From JADKAV01 sp037046735 (GTDB lineage: Bacteria > Actinomycetota > Actinomycetes > S36-B12 > UBA10799), in contig JBAOHC010000001.1 in the NCBI GenBank assembly GCA_037046735.1, positions 3,216 through 67,215 of the forward strand: 64,000 nucleotides of DNA. The letters are read 5' to 3'. Made by a program: the position numbers and the translations under genes. The notes beneath the pieces are model-generated. The model was given only the letters and a program-made list of their open reading frames with translations, ran no database searches and was not told the DNA's origin. Each line of letters starts with the position of its first letter. The stretch's first letter is position 1. Shown here one piece after another: positions 7,502 to 16,793 of the stretch.

Positions 7502-9211
7502 ATGAACGAGCAGCAACCCTCTCCCATGGCCTTCCGCCGCTACAAACCTTTCGTACCCGTCGCCCTGGCCGATCGCACGTGGCCCGACCAGGTCATCACC
7601 CACGCCCCCCGCTGGTGTGCCGTCGACCTGCGCGACGGCAATCAGGCGCTGATCGACCCCATGAGCCCGGCCCGCAAACTGCGCATGTTCGAACTGCTGG
7701 TCCGGATGGGCTACAAAGAGATCGAAGTCGGTTTCCCCAGCGCCAGCCAGACGGACTTCGACTTCGTCCGGATGCTGATCGAACAGGACCGGATCCCCGA
7801 CGATGTCGTCATCCAGGTCCTGACGCAGGCCCGCGACCACCTGATCGAGCGCACGTACGAGGCCATCCGGGGCGCCAAACAGGCCATCGTGCACCTGTAC
7901 AACTCCACGTCGACGCTGCAGCGCCGCGTCGTCTTCGGCCTCGATCGCGATGGCATCAAGGACATTGCGGTGCACGGTGCTCAGCTGTGCCTGAAGTACG
8001 CCGACACGGTTCCCGAGACCGACGTCTTCTTCGAGTACTCCCCGGAGTCCTACACCGGCACCGAGTTGGAGTTCGCTGTCGAGGTCTGCAACGCGGTCAA
8101 CGACGTCTGGGCTCCCACCCCCGACCGCAAGGTCATCATCAACCTGCCCGCCACCGTGGAGATGGCGACACCGAACGTCTACGCGGACTCCATCGAATGG
8201 ATGCACCGCAATCTGGCCTACCGCGACTCCATCGTGCTGAGTCTGCACCCGCACAACGACCGGGGTACCGCCGTGGCTGCCGCCGAACTTGGCTACATGG
8301 CAGGCGCCGATCGCATCGAAGGCTGCCTGTTCGGCAACGGCGAGCGCACCGGCAACGTCTGTCTGGTGACGCTGGGGATGAACCTGTTCAGCCAGGGCAT
8401 CGACCCGCAGATCGACTTCCGCAACATCGATGAGATCCGGCGCACCGTGGAGTACTGCAACCAGTTGCCAGTCAACGAGCGCCACCCCTACGGCGGCGAT
8501 CTGGTGTTCACCGCCTTCTCCGGCTCACATCAGGATGCGATCAACAAGGGGCTGAAGGCCCTGGAGGCAGTCGCCGCGCAGCAGGACAAGACCGTCAACG
8601 ACGTCGAGTGGGAGGTCCCCTACCTGCCCATCGACCCGCAGGACGTCGGCCGTACCTACGAGGCCGTGATCCGGGTGAACTCCCAGTCCGGCAAGGGCGG
8701 CGTGGCCTACATCATGCGCACCGAGCACAAACTGGAACTGCCACGGCGCCTGCAGATCGAGTTCTCCGGGGTCATCCAGCACCACACCGAGGATGAGGGG
8801 GGTGAGGTCACCGGAATGCAGATGTGGGACATCTTCACCGACGAGTACCTGCCCAACCCGGACGCTGCGTGGGGCCGTTTCCGCCTGGTCAAACACGAGA
8901 TCCTCAGCGAGGTCGAGGGGGACACCACCGTGCGGGCCTGGATCACCGACAACGGCGAGACCGTCGAGCTGACCGGACACGGCAACGGCCCGATCGCCGC
9001 CTTCTGCGAGGCCCTGCACTCCCATGCCGACGTACGGGTGCTGGACTACCACGAGCACGCGCTGGCCGCGGGGGGCGACGCGAAAGCTGCGGCCTACTTG
9101 GAGTGTGCGGTCAACGGCAAGGTGCTGTGGGGCGTCGGGATCCACTCGTCGATCGTGACGTCATCCATGAAGGCCGTGGTGAGCGCGGTGAACCGGGCGT
9201 ATCGCGCCTGA
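7502..9211 (+). CDS. leuA: 2-isopropylmalate synthase
   Basis: Condenses acetyl-CoA and 2-ketoisovalerate, the committed step of leucine synthesis, usually feedback-inhibited by leucine through the C-terminal domain. The 569-residue protein is of the long actinobacterial type. DLRDGNQAL lies near residue 45, the metal-binding LHPHNDRGTAVAA near 250, GNGERTGN shortly after, and a LeuA dimer/allosteric domain over about the last 140 residues. The open frame extends upstream to 7355, but ATG 7502 has AGGAG ten bases before it; ATG 7526 is a second possibility. It lies on the strand opposite leuB-ilvE, in its own unit behind a leucine-rich leader. Confidence 0.93.
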   Translation: MNEQQPSPMAFRRYKPFVPVALADRTWPDQVITHAPRWCAVDLRDGNQALIDPMSPARKLRMFELLVRMGYKEIEVGFPSASQTDFDFVRMLIEQDRIPDDVVIQVLTQARDHLIERTYEAIRGAKQAIVHLYNSTSTLQRRVVFGLDRDGIKDIAVHGAQLCLKYADTVPETDVFFEYSPESYTGTELEFAVEVCNAVNDVWAPTPDRKVIINLPATVEMATPNVYADSIEWMHRNLAYRDSIVLSLHPHNDRGTAVAAAELGYMAGADRIEGCLFGNGERTGNVCLVTLGMNLFSQGIDPQIDFRNIDEIRRTVEYCNQLPVNERHPYGGDLVFTAFSGSHQDAINKGLKALEAVAAQQDKTVNDVEWEVPYLPIDPQDVGRTYEAVIRVNSQSGKGGVAYIMRTEHKLELPRRLQIEFSGVIQHHTEDEGGEVTGMQMWDIFTDEYLPNPDAAWGRFRLVKHEILSEVEGDTTVRAWITDNGETVELTGHGNGPIAAFCEALHSHADVRVLDYHEHALAAGGDAKAAAYLECAVNGKVLWGVGIHSSIVTSSMKAVVSAVNRAYRA

Positions 9212-9303
9212 TCAGCGACACCCAAGGTCACAGTGCCGACACTGTTCGGCGTTTCCCCTGGTGATTTCGAGGTGTTGTGCCAACACAGGCGTACCGTGGA
9301 GGA

Positions 9304-10866
9304 GTGAGGCGGGCGATTGTCGCGATTTCCGTCGTGCTGTCGCTGGGGGCCGTGCCAGCAGCAGCCGACGACTCCGTCACGCCCGAAGTCACCCCACAGT
9401 GGGCGCAGCCGGCGGCCAGTGTCGCCGCTGAGCCAGCGACGCTGATCGAACAGGCCGATGAGACCGGCTCCATGACCATCACGTACGCGGTCCAAGAGGG
9501 CGACACGCTGCGCATCGAGACCGAGCAAGTAGCGTCCCCCACTGCGGCGGAGCAGACCATCGCCGACGTTCAGCAGCAGCCAGACGTGATCGCCGTCGAA
9601 GTGGATGAGCCTCGCCGTCTGACCGGTCTACCGACCATGCCAGTGGTCGCTGATCCTGGGCGGTCGGACCAGTGGGCGCTGGACATGCTGCAGGCCGAGA
9701 CCGCGTGGGACTACTCCACAGGTGCCGGGGTGACTGTCGCCGTGCTCGACTCCGGGGTGTCCCGGCATCCGGACCTGTCCGGCTCTTTTGTCAAGGGCGT
9801 GGACCTGGTCAATAACAGCGACGGCCGAGTCGACAACAACGGCCACGGCACCCACGTCACCGGCATCATCGCCATGACGGCGAACAACGCCGAAGGCGGT
9901 GCCGGTCTGGCCCCGCAGGTGTCGATCATGCCGGTAACAGTCGCGGACAGCAGCGGCTGGGTGAGCGCCAGCGACTCCGCCCAGGGGATCATCTGGGCCG
10001 TCGACCATGGCGCCGACGTGCTGAACATGAGTTACTCGGGCTCAGCCAGCGGTGTCGAGCAGAAGGCGATCGACTACGCGCTGTCGAAGGGCGCGATACC
10101 CGTAGCGGCGGTCGGAAACGCCTACCTGGACTCCGGCGGTTCGCTGTACAACCCGATCCAATACCCCGCGGCCTACACCGGGGTGATCGGGGTGGGAGCG
10201 GTGACACGTAGCCAGACCCGGTCCTCGTTCTCCGAGGTGGGCAAGCAGGTCGACGTCGTGGCCCCGGGCGGCAGTGGCATGTTCGACTCTTCAAGGGGCA
10301 TCTACAGCTCGTTCGCGGACGGTCGCTACGTCCGGATGCCCGGCACGTCCATGGCGGCTCCGTACACGGCCGCCGCCATGGCGCTGGCCATCTCCCGGGA
10401 GCGCGCATTGGGCCTGCGCACCAGCGTGACCGACGTAGTGCTGGGGACCGCGGTCGACCTCGGTGACCCTGGACGGGATGACGAGTTCGGCTTTGGGCTG
10501 ATCAACCCGCTGGGCGCCCTGAACATGCTGACCACCATGGCCCAGACCGGGATCCAGGCCCCCAGCGTCGAGCCCTCGGAGGTCCAGACCCGCCCGGTCA
10601 ATCGCGTACAGGTCCGTGCCCGGCCCGGCCTGGTGCGCTACCGGATTCCCGCGACCGGACGGTTCGTGGTGGCGATCCAGCGCGTGAAGGCCCGGAAATG
10701 GACCAAGCCGCTGGAGTTCGACGGCTTGCGCAAGGGACGGACGTGGTACGCCATCGCCGTGCCGCCGGGGCTGAAGGTGCGCATCATCGCCATGCGCGGT
10801 GATGCCAGCGACACCGGGGCGCCGGTGTGGGTGTCGCCCACGATGCGCACCCGCACCTCACGGTAG
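9304..10866 (+). CDS. Secreted S8 family serine protease (subtilase)
   Basis: A secreted subtilisin-like peptidase of about 520 residues. From GTG 9304 the protein begins with a short charged stretch, a hydrophobic core and an AxA site (GAVPAAAD), a typical Sec signal peptide. A propeptide-like segment follows, then the catalytic triad: Asp in VAVLDSGVSRHPD, His in NNGHGTHVTGI, Ser in PGTSMAAPYTAAA. The last 110 or so residues form a beta-rich tail with no recognised domain and no membrane anchor. TACCGT lies six bases before GTG 9304, which supports a leaderless start there; GTG 9277 is the alternative. The substrate is unknown. Confidence 0.9.
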   Translation: MRRAIVAISVVLSLGAVPAAADDSVTPEVTPQWAQPAASVAAEPATLIEQADETGSMTITYAVQEGDTLRIETEQVASPTAAEQTIADVQQQPDVIAVEVDEPRRLTGLPTMPVVADPGRSDQWALDMLQAETAWDYSTGAGVTVAVLDSGVSRHPDLSGSFVKGVDLVNNSDGRVDNNGHGTHVTGIIAMTANNAEGGAGLAPQVSIMPVTVADSSGWVSASDSAQGIIWAVDHGADVLNMSYSGSASGVEQKAIDYALSKGAIPVAAVGNAYLDSGGSLYNPIQYPAAYTGVIGVGAVTRSQTRSSFSEVGKQVDVVAPGGSGMFDSSRGIYSSFADGRYVRMPGTSMAAPYTAAAMALAISRERALGLRTSVTDVVLGTAVDLGDPGRDDEFGFGLINPLGALNMLTTMAQTGIQAPSVEPSEVQTRPVNRVQVRARPGLVRYRIPATGRFVVAIQRVKARKWTKPLEFDGLRKGRTWYAIAVPPGLKVRIIAMRGDASDTGAPVWVSPTMRTRTSR

Positions 10867-10876
10867 GTTCGCAGCC

Positions 10877-11041
10877 ATGGACACCTTTGACGGCCGTGGT
10901 CTGGCGGTCGGCATCGCCGGCGGAGTCGGCGTGGGTCTGCTCGTCTGGTGGCTCACCGGCAGTTCCTTGTGGATCGGGATCCTGGCCGCGATCGGCGCGG
11001 TCATCGGCATGAATGCGGGGTTCGGCAACTCCGACAAGTGA
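10877..11041 (+). CDS. Small two-helix membrane protein
   Basis: A 54-residue protein with two hydrophobic helices (LAVGIAGGVGVGLLVWWL and LWIGILAAIGAVIGMNAGF), a short polar turn between them and a polar C-terminus. Found directly after the subtilase; TAGGTT, which includes the subtilase stop TAG, sits seven bases before its ATG, so it may have its own leaderless promoter. Function unknown; resembles generic small glycine-rich inner-membrane proteins of actinomycetes. Confidence 0.7.
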   Translation: MDTFDGRGLAVGIAGGVGVGLLVWWLTGSSLWIGILAAIGAVIGMNAGFGNSDK

Positions 11042-11075
11042 TGCGCGGTGCCCCGGACCCGACCAGAATTGCCCT

Positions 11076-11855
11076 ATGACCACGGTTCTCATCACCGGTT
11101 CGACCGACGGTATCGGCCTGCGCGCGGCACAGACACTGCGAGCGCGCGGATGTGATGTCATTGTGCATGGGCGCGACCCGGACCGCGTGGCAGCAGCCCG
11201 CGACCGGGTCGGGGCGATCGCTGGTCTGGTCTATGACCTCGGGGATCTGCACCAGGCCACGCAGCTGGCGGATGCGGCCAGTGACTTCTCCCCGGACGTG
11301 CTGATCAACAACGCGGGAATCTACGCGCGCGAGCGCACCCTGGTTGCGTCCGGGGAGGCGACCTGGGTCGTCAATCACTTGGCGGCCAGCCTGTTGGCCG
11401 ACGCCCTGATTCCGGGGATGGCGGCGGGCGGGCGCGTCATCTACGTGTCGAGCATCGCCCACGGCCGGGCCTCGTTGGACCTCGACGACCCCGAGTTCGA
11501 GCGCCGCCCGTACGACCATTACGCGGCCTACGCCCAGAGCAAACTGGCGAATCTGCTGATGGCTCAGGAGACCGCCCGCCGGCTTGGTCCCGGCTCCCTG
11601 GTGGCGGTGAACGCCCTGCACCCCGGGGTCGTGGGAACCAAACTGCTGACCGAGGGTTTCAACATCCCCGGTCGCGATGATCTCGACGCCGGCAGCGCCA
11701 CCTCTGTACATCTCGCCTTGGACGCCGATCCCAGGCACACGGGCGGGTATTGGTACCGCAGCAAGCCCGCTGCGCCCCAAGGTGCCGGCAAGGACAGCCA
11801 GCTCGCGGCGGACCTGTACGACTACACGATGCAGGTCATCGAGGAGCGCGGCTGA
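11076..11855 (+). CDS. Short-chain dehydrogenase/reductase
   Basis: A classical SDR-fold oxidoreductase of 259 residues. It has an N-terminal nucleotide-binding TGSTDGIGLRAA, the NNAG motif (LINNAGIYARE), the catalytic Ser in VIYVSSIAHG and the YxxxK motif in AYAQSKLANL. It is similar in layout to retinol-dehydrogenase/WW-oxidoreductase-like SDRs, which act on lipophilic alcohols and carbonyls; the substrate here cannot be told. ATG 11076 is chosen because the upstream extension is not SDR-like. It ends 20 bp before the convergent gad gene. Confidence 0.87.
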   Translation: MTTVLITGSTDGIGLRAAQTLRARGCDVIVHGRDPDRVAAARDRVGAIAGLVYDLGDLHQATQLADAASDFSPDVLINNAGIYARERTLVASGEATWVVNHLAASLLADALIPGMAAGGRVIYVSSIAHGRASLDLDDPEFERRPYDHYAAYAQSKLANLLMAQETARRLGPGSLVAVNALHPGVVGTKLLTEGFNIPGRDDLDAGSATSVHLALDADPRHTGGYWYRSKPAAPQGAGKDSQLAADLYDYTMQVIEERG

Positions 11856-11874
11856 TCCCGGTCGCCCAGAACAC

Positions 11875-13263
11875 CTAGTGCGCGAAACTCTTGCGATGGT
11901 CCGGGTCGTGCGGCATCGGACCGTCGAGGTTCTCGAAGAAGTCCACGGCATGCCGCAGATCAGCCAGGAACAGATCGGCCAAATCACGGCCGAACCCATT
12001 GCGGACCACGATCCGCAAACCAGCCAGATCCTCGGCGTTAGGCGGCATCGTGTAGGCCGGCACCTGCCATCCGCGTTCGCGCAGTTTGGCCGACACGTCG
12101 AACACGGTGTAGTTGGTCCGGTCGTCCTTGAGCGTGAAGAGGAAAACCGGCAGCTCGGATCCGTCGCTGAGCAACCGGAAGGGATCCAGCTTGGCGATTT
12201 CGTTCGAGAGGTGCCTGGCGGTGTCGCGGCATGCCTGCTGGACCGCCCGGTACCCTTCGAAGCCGAGTTGCAGGAAGCGGTAGTACTGCAGGATCACCTG
12301 GCTGCCCGGCCGCGAGAAGTTCAGCGTGAACGTCGGCATGTCACCACCGAGGTAGTTCACATGGAAGATCAGGTCCTGCGGCACGCGCGAGTGCTCACGC
12401 CAGACCACCCAGCCCACGCCCGGATAGACCAGGCCGTACTTGTGCCCTGAGGCGTTGATCGAGTGCACTCGCGGGAGGCGGAAGTCCCACACGAGCTCAG
12501 GGTCGATGAACGGCGCGACAAATCCGCCGGATGCGGCGTCCACGTGCACAGGGATGTCCCAGCCCTTCTCCTGCTGGACGACGTCAAGGGCCTCACAGAC
12601 CTCTTTGACCGGCTCGTACCTGCCGTCGAAGGTGGAGCCGAGGATGGCCACCACACCGATGGTGTTCTCGTCGACGAGTTCCATCGCGCCTTCGGCCGTC
12701 ATGAACAACTGGTCCCGGGTGACCGGCACGTAGCGTGGCTCGACATCCCAGTAGCGGCAGAACTTCTCCCACACAACCTGGACGTTCTGCCCCATGACCA
12801 GATTGGGCTTCTCCGGCTTACCTGCTGCCCGCTGCCGCTGCTGATAGAGCCGCTTGAGCGACATCCCCGCCAGCATGACGGCTTCGCTCGACCCGATCGT
12901 GGAGGTGCCGATGGCGTTGTTGCCCTCCGGGGAGTTCCACAGGTTGGCAATGATGCTGACGCAACGGGACTCCATCGCCGCCGTCTGCGGGTATTCGTCC
13001 TTGTCGATCATGTTCTTGTCGTACGTCTCGGCGAACAGCCGGTCCGCGAAGGGATCCATGAACGTCCCCACGAACGTCGCCAGGTTCTGCCGCGCGTTGC
13101 CGTCCAGCATCAACTCATCGTGGATCAGCTGGTACGCGGTCTCCTGGGTGCGGCCCAGATCAGCCAGTTTGTGGGCGACGATGGCTGTCTCTTCGCCGTA
13201 GCGCGCGAAGGTCGGCGCCAGGTACAGCTTCTCGATCTGCGTGATGTCTTCCTCGTGCAGCAT
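11875..13263 (-). CDS. gadB: Glutamate decarboxylase
   Basis: PLP-dependent decarboxylation of glutamate to GABA, which consumes a proton and commonly serves acid tolerance or GABA metabolism. The 462-residue length is typical. The PLP lysine is in NASGHKYGLVYPGVGW, and the substrate/PLP region shows GSSEAVMLAGMSLK and HVDAASGGFVAPF. ATG 13263 has GAAGGAG six bases upstream; the ATG nine codons further up has none. No GABA antiporter gene adjoins it. It lies 57 bp after serA and may have its own promoter (TAGGCT in the gap). Confidence 0.92.
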   Translation of the reverse strand: MLHEEDITQIEKLYLAPTFARYGEETAIVAHKLADLGRTQETAYQLIHDELMLDGNARQNLATFVGTFMDPFADRLFAETYDKNMIDKDEYPQTAAMESRCVSIIANLWNSPEGNNAIGTSTIGSSEAVMLAGMSLKRLYQQRQRAAGKPEKPNLVMGQNVQVVWEKFCRYWDVEPRYVPVTRDQLFMTAEGAMELVDENTIGVVAILGSTFDGRYEPVKEVCEALDVVQQEKGWDIPVHVDAASGGFVAPFIDPELVWDFRLPRVHSINASGHKYGLVYPGVGWVVWREHSRVPQDLIFHVNYLGGDMPTFTLNFSRPGSQVILQYYRFLQLGFEGYRAVQQACRDTARHLSNEIAKLDPFRLLSDGSELPVFLFTLKDDRTNYTVFDVSAKLRERGWQVPAYTMPPNAEDLAGLRIVVRNGFGRDLADLFLADLRHAVDFFENLDGPMPHDPDHRKSFAH

Positions 13264-13320
13264 GTGCGACTCCTTCGCTGGGCTGAGCACAGCCTATTGG
13301 AGGATCACCGCACAAAGCGG

Positions 13321-14907
13321 CTACACGAGGTCGATCGCGGACCCCATCGAAGCCTCGATCTCAGCGGCGATCTTCTCCACCGTGGCCGCGTCGACGGCCG
13401 AGTCGACGGTCAAGGCGATCAGCGCCTGACTGGTCGCGGCGTCGCGCCCGACCTGCATGTTGGCGATGTTGACCCCGGCCGCGCCCAGCACCTGGCCAAC
13501 GACTCCCACGACGCCGGGTTTGTCCTCGTAGGCGAAGACCAGCATGTGTTCGCTGAGCGGCAGGTCCAGGTCCAGATCGTCGATGGCCACCAACTTTTCG
13601 GTGTCGCGCGGCCCCGCGACGGTGCCGGCAACGACCAGCGAGTTGCCGTCGCTGCACGCCAGCCGCACCCGTACCAGCGAGCGGTGGTCCGGGCTGTCAC
13701 CCTCGGTGACCAGCGTGGCCTCGACGCCACGGTCGGCGGCGAGCACGGGGGCGTTCACGTAGGAGACCGGGTCGTCCACCAGCACGCTGAACATACCCTT
13801 GAGCACGGCCAGTTCCAGCACACTCACATCCGAGGCGCTGAGTTCACCGAGTGCCTCCACCGTCACCTTCGCCACGGCCGAGGGGGCCATCGTCGTCCCG
13901 AGGCGTCCGAGGTGTTCGGCGAGGTCGATGAACGGACGGACGTCCTCAGCGATGATGCCGCCCTTGACGTTGACGGCGTCCGGTACCAGCTCACCGGCCA
14001 GCGCCTGCCGCACCGACTTCGCGACGGCGATGCCGGCCTTCTCCTGCGCCTCGTCGGTCGATGCTCCCAGATGCGGGGTGGCGACGACGCTGTCGAGGGT
14101 GAACAGGATGCTGTCCGTGCAGGGCTCCTTAGCGTACACGTCCACGCCCGCGCCGGCGACGCGGCCCTCGACCAGCGCGTCGTATAGCGCCTGCTCGTCG
14201 ACGATCCCGCCGCGTGCGGCATTGATGATGTGCACCGTCGGCTTGACTTTGCGCAGGGCCTCGGCGCCGATCAGGCCGACCGTGTCCTTGGTCTTGGGCA
14301 GGTGCACCGTGATGAAGTCGGACTCGGCCAGCAGGTCGTCCAGGGGCAGCAGTTTGACGCCGAGCTGCGCCGCGCGAGCAGGCTGCACGAAGGGGTCGTA
14401 GGCGACCAGGCGCACCCCGAATGCGCTCAGGCGCTGCGCGACCAGCAGGCCGATCCGGCCCAGGCCGACCACACCGACCGTCTTGTCCGACAGCTCGACT
14501 CCGGTGTACTTACTGCGCTTCCACTCGCCGTTGCGCAGGGCCGCGTGAGCCGGGGAGATGTTGCGGGCACTGGCCAGCAGCAGGGCCACGGCGAGCTCGG
14601 CAGCCGACACGATGTTGGAGGTGGGCGCGTTGACCACCATGACGCCGGCCTGCGTGGCTGCTGCCACATCGACGTTGTCCAGGCCCACACCCGCCCGGGC
14701 CACGACCTTGAGGTTGGCGGCCGCGGCCAACGCTTCGGCATCCACCTGGGTGGCCGAACGCACCAGGATGGCATCCACATCGGTGATCGCGGCCAGCAGT
14801 CGGGACCGGTCGGCACCATCGGTGTGCCGGATCTCGAAGTCCGGCCCGAGGGCATCGATGGTGGCTGGCGACAGTTCTTCGGCGATCAGGACGATGGGTT
14901 TGCTCAC
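13321..14907 (-). CDS. serA: D-3-phosphoglycerate dehydrogenase
   Basis: NAD-dependent oxidation of 3-phosphoglycerate, the first step of serine synthesis. The 528-residue protein is the long form with an NAD-binding core (GVVGLGRIGLLVA, catalytic region NAARGGIVDEQAL and TPHLGASTDEA), an intervening regulatory domain and a C-terminal ACT domain (GVVGVVGQVLGAAGVNIANM) where serine usually binds. The start is GTG 14907, whose GTGA overlaps the stop of the GNAT gene, so it is translationally coupled. It is the last gene of the long ilvB-to-serA run. Confidence 0.93.
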   Translation of the reverse strand: MSKPIVLIAEELSPATIDALGPDFEIRHTDGADRSRLLAAITDVDAILVRSATQVDAEALAAAANLKVVARAGVGLDNVDVAAATQAGVMVVNAPTSNIVSAAELAVALLLASARNISPAHAALRNGEWKRSKYTGVELSDKTVGVVGLGRIGLLVAQRLSAFGVRLVAYDPFVQPARAAQLGVKLLPLDDLLAESDFITVHLPKTKDTVGLIGAEALRKVKPTVHIINAARGGIVDEQALYDALVEGRVAGAGVDVYAKEPCTDSILFTLDSVVATPHLGASTDEAQEKAGIAVAKSVRQALAGELVPDAVNVKGGIIAEDVRPFIDLAEHLGRLGTTMAPSAVAKVTVEALGELSASDVSVLELAVLKGMFSVLVDDPVSYVNAPVLAADRGVEATLVTEGDSPDHRSLVRVRLACSDGNSLVVAGTVAGPRDTEKLVAIDDLDLDLPLSEHMLVFAYEDKPGVVGVVGQVLGAAGVNIANMQVGRDAATSQALIALTVDSAVDAATVEKIAAEIEASMGSAIDLV

Positions 14908-15374
14908 CCTTGAATCGTACGAAGCCGCTTCTCGAAGAAGTGCGTCGCGTCCGGGTTGCCGTTGTAGTCGTCGATGCTCACGTACCCATGACTGGTGTAC
15001 AACCGCATGGCAGCCGCGAGGCCGTCGTGGGTGTCCAGACGCAGCCTGCGCAAGCCCATGTCGACAGCCTGCTGTTCCACGGCGTGCAGAAGCCGGGCAC
15101 CGACCCCTTGACCGCGCAGCGCGGGAGACACCCACATCCGTTTGAGCTCCCCGGTGACCTCGTCCAGGCGCCGGATCCCCGCGCAGGCAATCACCTCACC
15201 GTCCAGGACGGCCAGGAAGGCTCCTGACGGCGGGCAGTAGTCCGCGACGTCGTTCACCGCGTCGTTCAGGGACACGCCGTTCATCCCACAGACCGTCAAC
15301 ACCTCGGACATATAGGAGCGCAGGGCGTCGGCCACCCGCGGGTCGTGCGGGTCCAGGAGCTCGACGGCGATCAT
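14904..15374 (-). CDS. GNAT family N-acetyltransferase
   Basis: An acetyl-CoA-dependent acyltransferase of 156 residues. The fold is shown by the KRMWVSPALRGQGVGARLLHAVEQQA segment (the R/Q-x-x-G-x-G/A pyrophosphate loop) and the RLDTHDGLAAAMRLYTSHGYVSID strand-helix typical of family members. ATG 15374 overlaps the stop of the kinase-like gene (ATGA), and its own stop overlaps serA (GTGA). The acceptor is unknown; small molecules or protein termini are both possible. Confidence 0.85.
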   Translation of the reverse strand: MIAVELLDPHDPRVADALRSYMSEVLTVCGMNGVSLNDAVNDVADYCPPSGAFLAVLDGEVIACAGIRRLDEVTGELKRMWVSPALRGQGVGARLLHAVEQQAVDMGLRRLRLDTHDGLAAAMRLYTSHGYVSIDDYNGNPDATHFFEKRLRTIQG

Positions 15375-16186
15375 CGCACGTACTCCCGGGCGATCTGCTC
15401 GGCGCGCTGTCCGTAGCCCCCTGCGAAGAGCCGGTGGTGAACGAGCAGCGGCCACAGCTGGTGCAGGCCCACCCGGTCCTGCCAGCCGGGGGCCAGCGGG
15501 TAGACCTCCTGGTATGCCGCGATGATGTCGGCCAGGTGGGGCGTCCCGAACAGCGCCAGCATCGCCAGGTCGGTCTCCCGATGGCCCACGTGGCAGGCCG
15601 GGTCGACGAGCACTGGCGCGGCGTCGGTCCACAGCACGTTGCCCGACCACAAATCCCCGTGCAACAGGCTCGCCGGTTCGGGCGGGCCCGCCCACTCCGG
15701 CTCATCACGAAGGGACTCGACCACGGCTCTACAGTTCGGAAGATCACCGTCGACCAGTGGTTCCAGGCGCAGTGCGGCGTACATCTGCGGCCACCTGTCG
15801 TATCTGCCTGAAGGCATCGGGAGCGACCCGATCCGGGCGTGCTCGGGGCCGACTCCGAAAGCCTGCTGAGGTGCGGCATGCAGTTGAGCCAAGCAGTGGC
15901 CCAGCTCACGTGCGGCGGGCTGCGAGGGCGGGGCCTCTTCCACCCATTCCAGTACCAGCCAGTCAGCGTCCACCCCGATAACGTGCGGCGTCAGGCCGGG
16001 GACCACTGCGGCGAGGGCCCGTAAGCCCCACTCCTCGGCGGCGAACAGGTAAGGATCGGCCCGCAGCGGCGTCTTCGCGAAGTACCTGCCGGTGGCTGTC
16101 TCGATTCGGTAGGCCCGGCAGATGTCGCCGCCGCCAAGGGATTCGGCCGTATGGTCGCCAAGTTGCGGGATCAAGGCCTCAAGCAT
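15371..16186 (-). CDS. Fructosamine kinase family protein
   Basis: A 271-residue protein of the fructosamine-3-kinase family within the APH/kinase superfamily. It carries the catalytic loop LLHGDLWSGNVLW, then the metal-binding region VDPACHVGHRETDLAM. The family phosphorylates ketoamines formed by glycation so that they decompose, repairing glycated amines or proteins in the cytoplasm. The start ATG 16186 lies inside the end of the upstream TMEM175-like gene (8-bp overlap); its stop overlaps the GNAT start. Confidence 0.87.
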   Translation of the reverse strand: MLEALIPQLGDHTAESLGGGDICRAYRIETATGRYFAKTPLRADPYLFAAEEWGLRALAAVVPGLTPHVIGVDADWLVLEWVEEAPPSQPAARELGHCLAQLHAAPQQAFGVGPEHARIGSLPMPSGRYDRWPQMYAALRLEPLVDGDLPNCRAVVESLRDEPEWAGPPEPASLLHGDLWSGNVLWTDAAPVLVDPACHVGHRETDLAMLALFGTPHLADIIAAYQEVYPLAPGWQDRVGLHQLWPLLVHHRLFAGGYGQRAEQIAREYVR

Positions 16187-16793
16187 GCGAACGGGCTGCC
16201 AAGCGACTGGCGATCCAGTCCACCGGGATCTGCAGGAGCAGGAACCACAGCGCAGCGTTGGGGGCCACGAACGCCACAGCCAGGCACACGCCGAAGACCG
16301 CGGTGATCAGCAGGGAGCGCAGACGCGCCTCGGCGGCTTCGGTGGTCTTCAGGTAGTGCGGGTCCATCATCCCCGGCGTCCTGCGCGCGTGCATCTGGAT
16401 GAGCATCAGCAGAGCACTGGTGAGCAGCATCCACCCGATGTAGAACCCGACTGTTTGGGTGGTCGGGTCATTCTCGATCAGGATGTTGGTGGGCAGCGGC
16501 ATCAGCGCGATCACGAACAGCCACAGGAAGTTCAGGCGCACGGTGAGGGCATCGAAGTACGCGATGTGGTCGAACAGGCGGTGGTGTGCCAGCCAGAAGA
16601 TGGCGATGATCACCCACGACAGGCTGAGTCCCCACAGGATTGCGCTGTCCTGGCGGATCAGGTCTACCAGGTCTCCCCCGGCGGGGATCCTCACCTCCGC
16701 CAAGGGCAGCAGCAACACTGTGATCGCGATAGCGACCACCGCATCGCTGAACGCGATGATCCGATCAGGGCCATAGCGCTCCCGGGCGGTCAT
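16179..16793 (-). CDS. TMEM175-like (DUF1211) membrane protein, potassium channel family
   Basis: A 204-residue, six-helix membrane protein. The first helix carries the family signature RIIAFSDAVVAIAITVLLLP, the FSD motif that forms the filter in bacterial TMEM175 channels. Bacterial members are potassium-permeable leak channels; ion selectivity is inferred from the family. The ATG at 16793 overlaps the ilvC stop (ATGA), so it is expressed with ilvC. No metabolic link to valine synthesis is evident. Confidence 0.85.
   Translation of the reverse strand: MTARERYGPDRIIAFSDAVVAIAITVLLLPLAEVRIPAGGDLVDLIRQDSAILWGLSLSWVIIAIFWLAHHRLFDHIAYFDALTVRLNFLWLFVIALMPLPTNILIENDPTTQTVGFYIGWMLLTSALLMLIQMHARRTPGMMDPHYLKTTEAAEARLRSLLITAVFGVCLAVAFVAPNAALWFLLLQIPVDWIASRLAARSHA

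Noticed and set aside
12463..14187. Plus-strand open frame of 574 codons opposite gadB and serA
   Set aside because: Antisense shadow; the sequence has the His/Arg/Gly-rich composition of such shadows.
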